DNA of 64,000 nucleotides from Lampris incognitus (lineage: Eukaryota > Chordata > Actinopteri > Lampriformes > Lampridae), in the NCBI RefSeq assembly GCF_029633865.1, contig NC_079213.1, forward strand, positions 99,564,470 through 99,628,469, given 5' to 3'. How positions within the stretch are numbered: the first letter of the stretch is position 1; the number at the start of each line of letters is the position of its first letter. This document shows positions 52,689-61,927 of this stretch, in pieces. The notes below the pieces were generated by a model. It saw only the letters and a program-made list of their open reading frames with translations. It had not been told where the DNA came from and made no database searches. The position numbers and the translations under genes are program-made.

Positions 52689-53323
52689 TGGTTATTCTAT
52701 GCAAACTGAATGTCTCATTCTCCATGGTCAGAAACAATGTTGCACACTTTCAGTTTCTAACTGGGCTTACTTCAGTCATGTTCATTTGGTTAATGACAAA
52801 AATAAAAGATAGTGTGCAGAAGGGTACAGTAGGTCTCATGCTGGAAGATCATTTATTAGTGGTCCTTATGAAACTGAGATTGGGGCTCAGTAACGGAGAT
52901 ATAGCATATAGGTTCAAAGTTTCAGAAAGCACAATATTGAACATTCTGAGATCCTGGTTGCCTGTAATGGCAAATGTATTGAAATCTCTTATCAAGTGGC
53001 CGACTAGGGGTGCTGTCCTTAAAAATATGCCAAAGAGTTTCAGGCGACATTTCAAGAGATGCCGGTGTATAATTGACTGTACGGAGATTTTCGTGGCGAG
53101 ACCTACTAACTTGACTGCTAGAGCTCAAACCTGGTCCAGTTACAAACATAATAATACCGTTAAGTACCTGGTGGGAATAACATCTGTGGGGACAGTTTCA
53201 TTCCTGTCCCCAGGCTGGGGTGGGAGAGTGTCAGATAAGCAAATAACAGTTGAATCAGGGTTTTTACACCTATTAGAACCAAAAGATGAAGTCTTAGCAG
53301 ACGGGATTTTTGATCAGGGATGA
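52689..53323 (+). pseudogene. Harbinger/IS5-like DDE transposase, frameshifted
   Basis: The open region follows a tttacag acceptor-like site and has no convincing ATG (the nominal start is GTG). It reads GLTSVMFIWLMTKIKDSVQK, LEDHLLVVLMKLRLGLSNGD, an HTH segment (IAYRFKVSESTILNILRSWL), then the first catalytic Asp (CIIDCTEIFVARPTN) and the second region (VSFLSPGWGGRVSDKQIT). It ends by frameshift at ADGIF. The rest, including the glutamate region (HVERVISRWKSFKIL) and a C-terminus, continues to about 53580 with stops. The THAP domain usual in these proteins is not present. Confidence 0.8.
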
Positions 53324-53580
53324 GCTTGCAGCAGATGGTGCCACCTTGCGTATACCAAGTTTCACTTAAGGAAAGTGTCAGTCACCTGCTTCTGAAGTAG
53401 ATTCGTCAAGACAACTGTCTTGTGTGAGAATACACATAGAGAGAGTTATAAGCAGATGGAAGAGTTTCAAAATTTTGTATTCTGTTATTCCAATTTCACA
53501 AGTTAACCTGTTGGATGACATCGTCATTGTGTGTGGTGCTCTTACCAATTCTCTGTAGTGCCCAGGAAATGAAGAGTATT

Positions 53581-54040
53581 TATGAAATAGCCTACAATGT
53601 GTGTGTGTAAAACAATGAACTCAGCTTTTCTACTCTGCTCATTTTGAGAAAGGAAATTTGATTGTGATTAGAATTTACAAACAGAGAAAGAAAGAATCAT
53701 CAAATAAAGAAACTTAATCTAATTACAGTGTCTGGTATTTTAATTTATAGCAAATAGCTACCGCTTACTTTGAAATGTTACTGTATTCCAGAGAATATAC
53801 AGGAGTCATATACTTAAGAATAACAATGGCTTTAGCTGTTACATACTGTACTTACATCTTCAAATACCTCTGCCATCACATTGAATGTCTGACTTTTTTT
53901 TGGCACCTTTCCTCCTCAAGTGGCTATAAAAAGATATTGTCCTCAATGGCTTGCCTGTTGAAATAAAAACATATATATACTGTACAGCTTCATATAACAA
54001 TGGCCAACTGTTTAGATTGACGCAGGTGGGTCAAGTGTTT
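53581..54040. other. Non-coding part of the Harbinger-like region
   Basis: No coding sequence recognised. AT-rich. Confidence 0.4.
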
Positions 54041-54229
54041 TTATCTACACTGACAGCAGTGCCAGTTCTGCAGCCTCCTCTTCACTTGTACACAATCATA
54101 ATGGAAGAAGTGCTTGCACATCACACACTCAATCATATTTCCAAACTGTGGCTTTTCACATGTGATGCAAAATACTGGTGGTTGAAGAGCAGGATCTTGG
54201 CTGTGGGTCAGAAATACGCATTTATTCAT
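54041..54229 (-). CDS. PHD-like zinc finger fragment, 62 aa
   Basis: Minus-strand residues: FCITCEKPQFGNMIECVMCK, then HFFHYDCVQVKRRLQNWHCC and QCR. The spacing Cys-x2-Cys, Cys-x2-Cys, His-x2-Cys and Cys-x2-Cys matches a PHD/C4HC3 finger. The end at 54041 is an in-frame stop. It may be the last exon of the second protein of the adjacent DNA transposon; a fragment of a host gene is the alternative. A possible upstream acceptor lies at 54230-54240. Confidence 0.6.
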   Translation of the reverse strand: MNKCVFLTHSQDPALQPPVFCITCEKPQFGNMIECVMCKHFFHYDCVQVKRRLQNWHCCQCR

Positions 54230-54298
54230 CCATCGTAAATATACAAGCTGATAAAACTTGCTAGCCGGCAGCTCGCTAGCTAACGGCTTCCCTTAAAT

Positions 54299-56661
54299 TA
54301 GGGGTCGGGAACCTTTTTGACTGGGAGAGCCATAAAAGCCAAATATTTCTAAATATATTTAATTGAGAGCCATATAGTATTTTTAACGTATAATAAATTA
54401 AATATGTCTTACTTTTAATGCGACTTCTGGTGCTGCATGGTTTTGCTGATGGCCTTGTAGTCTGGTTCATACGTGGTGAGGTTGAGCTTCATGCAGGCGT
54501 TGAGGCTTCCATCAGTTAAACGTGAGCGTAGGTTGGTCTTAATGTTCCTCATATGCGAGAATGACTGCTCACATGCATATGTAGAGCCAAACATGGTCAA
54601 TACGGCCATACTCACACGCTGCATTGTGTGGTATGTCACAGGAAGCTCGTTCCAAGTTTTAAGAATCAGCTGGTCTTCAGGTTGAAGATTTTTCATTTCT
54701 GTCCACTTGTGTTCCCTCGCCAGCTCTGCTCGCTGTCGCGCAAGACTTTCCAACTCTCCATTAAGTGACTTGAACTTACTCATCCACATGTATGATGCCT
54801 TCAGGTCAGCAACTTCCAGCTCAAAGTCTCCGATAGAGACCCTGGGGATGCATGTCAGGTCGATTTTGTCCACTGCACACTCATGTGGATGAGTGATGAA
54901 CTTGAAAGAACAGTGCGCGCACGAAATTCTCTAAAACGTGCTTTGAATGACTGCAGGAGATTGGACGTAAAGCCAGCTAGCTGCTGGAGATCCAGATGTT
55001 GAGTGGAGTCACTTGCCAAGCATGCATCTCTAAATTGTTGCAGTCTTTCAAAGTGCAGAAGACGACCTGTTTCAATGTCCCTGAGAAAGACTTCCAGCTT
55101 GCTTTCAAATGCAAACACTGCTTGTTGAAGGGATGAGATTGTATTTCCAATACCTTGCATTTTCACATTGAGCTGGTTCAGATGGCCAGTTATGTCCACG
55201 AGATAGTGAAACCGCAGGAGCCAGTCAGTGTTGTCTAGCTCAGGATGCTTGACGCCTTTCATTTCAAGAAAAGTCCGGATTTCACTCAGGCAAGCTGCAA
55301 AACGGCTGAGCACCTTCCCCCTTGACAACCAACGCACGTTGCTGTGTAAAAGCAGACCGGGATAATGATTCCCAACTTCTTCTAACAGAGCTTTAAACTG
55401 GCGATCATTTAAAGCTCGGGCAACAATAAAGTTGACCACTCGAATGACCAGAGACATCACCTCGCCAAGCTCCTGGCCACACGTCTGAGCGCAAAGCGCC
55501 TCCTGGTGCAGGATGCCATGAAAACTTAGGATGGCTCTCTTTTCATGTTCACGGAGAAGCGCTACAAATCCTTTGTTCTTCCCCAACATACAGGGTGCAC
55601 CATCAGTACAGACAGAAATAAGTTTATCCATCGGTAGTTTTTTTTCTTTAGCAAACTCCATGAAAGACGTGAATAAATCCTCTCCTCTTGTTGTCCCTTT
55701 CATTGGCAAAACAGCCAAGCTTTCCTCACGCAGTGTGTCACCTGCAGCATACCTGGCAATGATACTGCACTGAGATAGATGGCTAACGTCTGTTGACTCA
55801 TCTAACGCGAGAGAAAAGTATGTCCCGGCGTTTATGTCCTTAATTTGTGTTTCCTCGACTTGATTTGCCATCATGATGCTACGATCGTGCACAGTTCTTG
55901 CTGACAGGGGCATGTCTTTTATTTGTTTGATTATCTTGTCTTTATTTGGGAAGTCATCAAACAGTTCATTGGCCACATCAAGCATGAATGTTTTGGCATA
56001 CTCTCCATCTGTGAATGACTTTCCATTCCTTACTATTGCCAAAGCAGCCGCAAAGCCCCGTCACCTTGCTTGGTCCACACACGTAGTTGCTGCTGACTCG
56101 TCTGCACTCTCCGCTGTAGCTCCTCGCGTGCCCTTTTCCTGCTGTCCCCCGCTGGAGATTTCCATGCAAATGAAGCATGGTGCGTATCGAAGTGCCGCTT
56201 TATATTTGACCGTTTCATCGATGCAATTTTATCATTGCATATTAGACATACCGCAGATCCTGCTCTCTCCACAAATGCAAATTCCTCTGTGCACGCAGCC
56301 TGGAACGCACGGTAATCATCGTCTTTTTTTCTTTTCGCCATCTTTTCCGTTACAAGGGTTGAAGCGGATAAACTAGTTGGCTATCTGATAAAATTGATTT
56401 CTTCACCTTTACAATGACCCGGACATGCTCGCGAGCCATTGGTTCCCGACCCGACCCACGGGTGACCCGTGACCCGTGAAATTTATCTTCAAAACTAATT
56501 TCTGTTTACTTTAAAATGACACAGTATTATTAAGACATATCACAAGTATTTTAAAATCAGTTCCAAACTGATTTTTTTTTCAACTCAAAATTGTCTGGGA
56601 GCCATATGCCGTCACCGGAAGAGCCATATATGGCTCGCGAGCCATAGGTTCCCGACCGCTG
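54299..56661 (-). mobile_element. hAT-5: Charlie/GTF2IRD2-like hAT, 2.36 kb
   Basis: Left end TAGGGGTCGGGAACC and right-end complement CAGCGGTCGGGAACC. Flanks ccttaaat (54291-54298) and cattaaat (56662-56669) are a 7/8 target duplication. Subterminal 'agagccata' repeats lie at both ends. It carries one transposase gene in three frames. Confidence 0.93.
54415..56341 (-). pseudogene. hAT-5 transposase (GTF2IRD2-like), two frameshifts
   Basis: The minus-strand start at 56341 opens MAKRKKDDDYRAFQAACTEE and a BED-like finger (AVCLICNDKIASMKRSNIKR, HFDTHH). A frameshift near 56040 leads into a 395-codon frame: GKSFTDGEYAKTFMLDVANE, YFSLALDESTDVSHLSQCSI, LISVCTDGAPCMLGKNKGF, FHGILHQEALCAQTC, HSNVRWLSRGKVLSRF. 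A second frameshift near 54880 leads to VDKIDLTCIPRVSIGDFELE and the dimerisation region (YACEQSFSHMRNIKTNLRSR) with a stop at 54415. The catalytic D-D-E framework is present but the gene is broken. This family gave rise to GTF2IRD2 in mammals. Confidence 0.92.
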
Positions 56662-56669
56662 CATTAAAT

Positions 56670-57201
56670 GTCTCTGAGGGGAATGTTTCGCCTACAGCTA
56701 AGCTCCGCCCACAGAAAAACGTCACTATGTTTACTAACAGAAAAGGGGTCTTGTGATAGAAATGTATATGCTTCATATATATTCATGCATCTTATTATCA
56801 ATGATTAGAAAATGTATCTGGTTTGTGCACTCTGTTAACGGCGATACTCTGTAGTGATTCAATGTAATTCTGTGTGTGTTCTTTGCATGTTCTGACATGA
56901 TATATAGTGTTTTGTAAGAGCAGTGAGGCCTTTTGAATTCTTGTGTCCATCCGTGCCTTGTACGGCCAGGCCAGCTATGAGCGGCTACGGTTTTCCCGAC
57001 ACACAGCCTATTGTTCATTAAATGTCAAACGTACCCCAGAACTGACCTTGTTAGGAGGTTCACTCTATCTAAGCAGCATCCTGTGTCCTCTACTTGTAAG
57101 AAATCAAAGATGACAGGTGTAGTAAAAAATGCCAAAGAAAGGGTCTTTGTTTCATCTCTTTCCCTTCCATCCCTCATCCACCCCTTCCCTGTTATCTCAC
57201 A

Positions 57202-57288
<87 letters not shown>

Positions 57289-57984
57289 TCAGAAACCGCT
57301 CGTTTGTTCCTGTGTGCTTAAAAGTTTGTACCCTCTGTGATTTTTTTTGTGCACTCACACAGACCGCCTAAGCTCTGCGTGACATGTACCTCTTATTATT
57401 TCTGCAGAAATAAAAACCTGGACCAGATCGTTTTATTTCTTTGCATCCACACGAATTAAAAGGACGACAAGATAATTTCTATAACAGTCTATACAGCTGA
57501 TAAAACTTAACAGCTTTGAGGGTGATTTGAGGAGACTGAGATTGCTGAGATTTGATACTGCTGAGATTTGAGATATCTGACTCTCGAGGAGATCCAGGCT
57601 CACCGATTCTATAATTGATAGCTTTCGGTTTGATAATAACTTGGTTACAGACAGACTAATACGTACAGATTTGTGCGTGAAGACAGCTTTCGAGTGAAGA
57701 TCTCAGGATCAAGATCTTGAGGGTAAGTAAACGTTACTGAATTGTGTGAATGAACTAACGTTAATCTTAGTTATGATAGTTAGCTCGCTTGGACTAAGCG
57801 AAGTAATGTTAATGTTCACGTTCTGCTGTCATAGCTAATGTTAACATAACTTCAAATTAGCTTGCTAGTTTCCCTTGATATCTATAGTCTCTGATTTAGC
57901 TAATTTAGCTAGCTGGCTAACGGTTAGCTGGCTAGTTTTTTCCAGTTTTGGACAAACAAGAAACGCGAATCAGGGTAAAAGTAT
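56670..57984. other. Intergenic, with an AC microsatellite and a possible 5' exon
   Basis: It holds (AC)n at 57207-57286. Around 57480-57722 a G/A-rich stretch ends in gGTAAGT, which looks like a splice donor after a 5' UTR exon, but no coding sequence or promoter was identified. Confidence 0.4.
57207..57286. repeat. (AC)n microsatellite
   Basis: About 40 uninterrupted AC units. Confidence 0.97.
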
Positions 57985-58181
57985 TGTATTTAGAAATCAC
58001 GTCAGGACACAGCGCTGTCGCTCGACACAACCTCTCCGTGGCATTCTTTATTTAGACTGACACAGCATCAAAGGCAGACCCGATCAAACAACCCAGAGCC
58101 CGCAGGCATCACCAATCGATCCCAGCACAATAGAACAGCACCAAATCAAATGCAGCACTGTCGATGTGTGCATACATAACA
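57985..58181 (-). repeat. Gypsy-D putative 3' LTR
   Basis: It starts TGTTATGTATGC after the G-tract and contains AATAAAG (complement near 58050). The end at 57985 (TACA) is a guess because the second LTR is not in the window. Confidence 0.5.
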
Positions 58182-58206
58182 TTCCCCCCCCCCCCCGGGC
58201 AGGATT

Positions 58207-61200
58207 TCAAACATGAAAGGTTGACACAAAGTCCTCTAGGTGGCCAGGGCGTAAACGTGTGCGAACAGGTCGCGGGGCGGCCTGAGGCTGGGCAGGCCGA
58301 GGTGGGGAGGGAGATGGCAGGGGGAGCTGAGGCCCAGAAATGTCTGGGGCCCGTGTAGGAGCTGCATGAAGCCCCGGGGCATCTCGCCATGCTGAGGGAA
58401 TGGCTATGGTTGTGTCACCAGCTGTGTGTGGCGGAGCTGACACCTTCCGTAGACGACTGGAGTGCCACCGAGTGCCATCGCTGAGGAGGTAAGTGGCTGG
58501 GCCCAGCTGACGGGTGACTTGGAGAGAAGATGACCAGTATGAAGCCATTTTATTGTCCCTGTGGGGCCTGCGGACCCTGACCCAGTCTGACACATTGATG
58601 TCTGGCACCCTGGTTCGTTTTGACTGGTCAAACCGTTGCTTCATCCGCGTCTGCTGACGAGTGACTGAGGCTCTGACCCCAGAGGGAGGTGCCTGAGGTG
58701 TGGAGGGGCGGAGCCTGTCAAGGGGCATGCACAGTTCCCGGCCTAGCATGAGAGAGGCTGGGGAGACGCCTGTGGTCGAGTGCTGTGTGGCCCGATAGTG
58801 TAGCAGAGTGTGACGGATGGCCTGCGTGAAAGAGCACCCTTGGGCCATGTGTGCTCTGAGGCCGTTCTTCAGTGACTGGTGAAAACGTTCAACGCCGCCA
58901 TTGGCCTGGGGGTGGTAGTACGCAGTGCGTATATGACGGATGCCCTTGCTTTCGAGATAAGCAGTGAACTCAGCAGAGACCATCTGAGGGCCGTTGTCAG
59001 TGGTGATGGCCTTTGGGAGGCCCCAGCGAGAGAAAAGAGAGTCCAGGAAGTCGATGATGATCTGTGAGGTCACAGTGCCGGAAGTGGTGAGTTCAGGCCA
59101 TTTTGAGTGTAGATCGTAGGCGACCACCATGAAGCGTTGGTGGTGGGGAACTCCATGGATCTCACCACAAATGTCCAACTGCAGGTGTTCCCAGGGCTGA
59201 GAGGGCCAGGCGAGAGGTTGCAGGGGTGGGGGAGCCTGGTGGCCAGTCTTGCCACTCACAAGGCAGGCAGAACAGTCCTTCACCAGAGCCTCAATATCTC
59301 TGTCTATCACCGGCCACCACACCAGGTCTCGGCAGCGCTGTTTCAGTTTCACAATGCCCAGGTGGCCTTCATGCGCCGTATTCAAAACACGTGCACGGAG
59401 AGCAGCTGGGACCACTGTGCAAAACCCACGTGCCACGCAGGTGTCGTTCCAGCAGGAGAGCTCCTGTCTGACTCGGGCGAACGCAGCCAGCTCCTCTGGG
59501 ACCTTGTGAGGCCAGCCGTTCTGGATGTAGGTGCGGAGCTGGGAGAGGACAGGGTCCTGTTCGGAGGCTGCCCTCAGCTCCTGCAGAGAGACAGTGGCCT
59601 GGAGGGGTGTGTGTAGCATTTGGACAATGTCCTTTTCCACACAGTCAGTGTCCGTCTGTGGAGCTGGGGTGGAGACAGAGCGAGAGAGCAGGTCGGCGAC
59701 AACATTGTCTCTGCCTGGGGTGAACTGCAGGCTGAAGTTGTACTGGCGGAGGCGGTCAGACCAGCGGTGCAGCCTCAGGGGTTTGTGGCCTGTCCCAGAT
59801 GTGGACAGCAGCGCTGTCAGGGCCTGGTGATCTGTCCTGAGGGTGAAGGAGCGGCCATAGAGGTAGAGGTGCCACCTTTCACAAGCCCAGATACAGGCTA
59901 ACGCCTCACGCTCACCCACGGAGTACCGCTGCTCGGTCAGGTTGAGGGCACGGGAGGCGAAGGCAATGGGCTTCTCCACACCGTTCTGGGTTTGAGACAG
60001 CACGGCCCCTATCGCTGTGGCTGATGCGTCACAGGTCACAAAGGTGGAGCTGGAGATGTTGAAGTGAGCCAACACTGGTGGTGAAGTCAGTTGAGTCTTG
60101 AGATCACGCACAGCGTCACTGCATGCCTTTGACCACACCCATGGCTCGTCCTTACGCAGCAGCTGGCGCAGGGGGGCTGTGGTCGCAGAGTACTGGGGAA
60201 GAAACCTCAGGTAGTAACTTGTCATACCCAGGAAGGAGGCGACCTGGGCGGCCGAGCTGGGCTCAGGGATGGCCTGAATGGCGTCCACGTTGGATTGTAG
60301 TGGAGTTGCACCGCTCGCTGACAGCCGGAACCCCACGAAGTCGATGGCTGGCACAGAGAGGACACATTTCTCAGCATTGAGAGTTAGCTTGTGCTTGGAC
60401 AGGGCTGCGAAGACCATGTTAAGGCGCTTGTCGTGGATTTCACTGGTGGGCCCGTGTACCACTATATCGTCCAGATAAATGGCCACGCCCAGTATGCCAG
60501 CCAGCACGGAGACCATGATTTTCTGGAAGCAGCTAGGGGCGGAGCTGAGACCGAAAGGCATCCTGGTGTAGCGAAACACTCCTGCATGTGTCACAAAGGC
60601 TGTGAGGTTTCGGCTGCTGGGGTGGAGGGGCACCTGTAAGTACCCCTGTCTGAGGTCGAGCTTGGAGAACACCTCAGAGCCATAGAACTGAGCAGTGAGT
60701 TCTTCTGAGGTGGGCAGTGGATACTTATCAGGGACCACTGCCTTATTTACTGCACGTAGATCGACGCAGACACGCAGGCCCCCCGACTTCTTCTTAGCCA
60801 CCACGAGGTTTGAGACCCAAGGTGACGCGTCCACCGGTTCAATGATGCCAGCTTCCAGCAGTTGTTGCAGCTCGGCGGAGACCCCATCACGGAGAGCCAA
60901 CGGGATGCGGCGCAGTGGTTGGATGACAGATTTCACAGCAGGGTTGAGGAGAGGTTGATGGGTGAAGGCGGAGAGGCAGCCAAGCCCCATAAACAGCGAT
61001 GGCCACTTCTGCTGCCAAGGTGTGGCGACAGTCAGGATTGCTGCCCCCCTTGTGTCTAAGAGGGAGAACCCCAGAGCGGAGAACAGGTCCAGGCCCATCA
61101 GGTTGGCCCCACGGCGTGCCACATGAAAAACTGCATTAGGCACCAGCTTGGTTCCATAGCGGACAGTCAGTTGGAGAGAGCCAACCAGATCGATTTTGGA

Positions 61201-61701
61201 GTCACCATACCCACAGAGGACAGCTGAGGGTGCGGACAGTGGCAGTGAACCGAAAAATTGACTGTAGGTATCAACATTCAGGAGAGACACACTTGCACCG
61301 GTGTCCAACAGCAGGGGAATGCACACATCATTAATGTTGACTGTGCATGATTTGAATGACACTGGCGCAGAGCTCACCTTGTGAATGACGGCGGTTGAAG
61401 ACTGGGGGGTGTGGCCCTCTGACCCAGCCGGGGAAGATCGACAGACGTTGGCAAAGTGATTGTGCTTACCGCAGCTACGGCATGTCTGGCCACGGGCAGG
61501 GCAGTTCTGAGCCCTTGAAACATGAGACCGAGACCCACAGTTACCACAGGACTGTTGAGGGCGGGGCCGAGAACGCCGTCGTTGCAGTTGCAAGACGTCC
61601 CCAGTGGAGTCGGCGCCCGCCTCGCTCTGGCTGGGTTGCGTCCCGAGGGGCAGCCGTGAGTAGAGGGAGGAGTCGTTGGCAGCTTGACTGGAGGTGGCCA
61701 C
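58207..61701 (-). CDS. Gypsy-D gag-pol polyprotein, N-terminally truncated (about 1164 aa in window)
   Basis: Zinc knuckles (residues about 52-88; CGNCGSRSHVSRAQNC, CRSCGKHNHFANVC), protease (LLDTGASVSLLN, about 134), reverse transcriptase (AIYLDDIVVHG, about 407), RNase H (TCDASATAIGAVLS, about 560; TDHQALTALL), integrase HHCC (HEGHLGIVKLKQRCRDLVWW, CSACL, about 777-810), DDE core (LDICGEI, TTDNGPQMVSAEF about 903, ANGGVERFHQ) and a GPY-like module (RQLGPATYLLSDGTRWHSSR). It stops at 58207. The residue at 61701 is a GTG at the Gypsy-B2 junction, not a start. No internal stop, so it was coding-competent until interrupted. Confidence 0.95.
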   Translation of the reverse strand: MATSSQAANDSSLYSRLPLGTQPSQSEAGADSTGDVLQLQRRRSRPRPQQSCGNCGSRSHVSRAQNCPARGQTCRSCGKHNHFANVCRSSPAGSEGHTPQSSTAVIHKVSSAPVSFKSCTVNINDVCIPLLLDTGASVSLLNVDTYSQFFGSLPLSAPSAVLCGYGDSKIDLVGSLQLTVRYGTKLVPNAVFHVARRGANLMGLDLFSALGFSLLDTRGAAILTVATPWQQKWPSLFMGLGCLSAFTHQPLLNPAVKSVIQPLRRIPLALRDGVSAELQQLLEAGIIEPVDASPWVSNLVVAKKKSGGLRVCVDLRAVNKAVVPDKYPLPTSEELTAQFYGSEVFSKLDLRQGYLQVPLHPSSRNLTAFVTHAGVFRYTRMPFGLSSAPSCFQKIMVSVLAGILGVAIYLDDIVVHGPTSEIHDKRLNMVFAALSKHKLTLNAEKCVLSVPAIDFVGFRLSASGATPLQSNVDAIQAIPEPSSAAQVASFLGMTSYYLRFLPQYSATTAPLRQLLRKDEPWVWSKACSDAVRDLKTQLTSPPVLAHFNISSSTFVTCDASATAIGAVLSQTQNGVEKPIAFASRALNLTEQRYSVGEREALACIWACERWHLYLYGRSFTLRTDHQALTALLSTSGTGHKPLRLHRWSDRLRQYNFSLQFTPGRDNVVADLLSRSVSTPAPQTDTDCVEKDIVQMLHTPLQATVSLQELRAASEQDPVLSQLRTYIQNGWPHKVPEELAAFARVRQELSCWNDTCVARGFCTVVPAALRARVLNTAHEGHLGIVKLKQRCRDLVWWPVIDRDIEALVKDCSACLVSGKTGHQAPPPLQPLAWPSQPWEHLQLDICGEIHGVPHHQRFMVVAYDLHSKWPELTTSGTVTSQIIIDFLDSLFSRWGLPKAITTDNGPQMVSAEFTAYLESKGIRHIRTAYYHPQANGGVERFHQSLKNGLRAHMAQGCSFTQAIRHTLLHYRATQHSTTGVSPASLMLGRELCMPLDRLRPSTPQAPPSGVRASVTRQQTRMKQRFDQSKRTRVPDINVSDWVRVRRPHRDNKMASYWSSSLQVTRQLGPATYLLSDGTRWHSSRLRKVSAPPHTAGDTTIAIPSAWRDAPGLHAAPTRAPDISGPQLPLPSPSPPRPAQPQAAPRPVRTRLRPGHLEDFVSTFHV

Positions 61702-61894
61702 TGTAATATTTGCTAGTAATATTTGATTTGCTAATGTCCCTTACGGCTTTCCGTAGCGCCACAACAAAGTCACGTGATGTACGTAACAACGTCAGTCGGA
61801 ATCCGGTCGGTGAATAAACACCCAGCACGAGAGAAGTCGTCCTTGCTTTATTAATGTTATAAGTTAACATAGCCAGAGGGCACAGATCATTACA
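61702..61894 (+). repeat. Gypsy-B2 5' LTR
   Basis: 193 bp. It appears identical to the copy-1 3' LTR. Confidence 0.97.
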
Positions 61895-61927
61895 TGGTGT
61901 CAGAGTAGCGGAGTTTAAATACCCAAT

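Larger units (their letters stand above)
52560..54240. mobile_element. Decayed Harbinger/IS5-type DNA transposon (possibly ISL2EU)
   Basis: It contains a plus-strand DDE_Tnp_4-type transposase (about 52689-53580) and a minus-strand PHD-like zinc finger (54041-54229). Two convergent genes, one a DDE_4 transposase, recall ISL2EU/Harbinger elements of fish, which carry a second protein. Ends and target duplication were not resolved. Confidence 0.55.
57985..61701 (-). mobile_element. Gypsy-D: Ty3/Gypsy retrotransposon, 5' part cut by Gypsy-B copy 2
   Basis: The minus-strand element has a putative 3' LTR (57985-58181), a G-rich polypurine tract (complement of the 58185-58197 C run) and a 3.5 kb open gag-pol. 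It is interrupted at 61701 by the second Gypsy-B; gag N-terminus and 5' LTR should lie beyond the window. Confidence 0.9.

Noticed and set aside
57011..57371. Histidine/threonine-rich protein
   Set aside because: It is a translation of the AC microsatellite. The same applies to the Cys/Val, Leu/Ser and Tyr/Leu-rich frames over other microsatellites.
61699..61701. Start codon of the Gypsy-D protein
   Set aside because: The codon is GTG at the exact junction with the Gypsy-B2 LTR. The frame simply enters inserted DNA.
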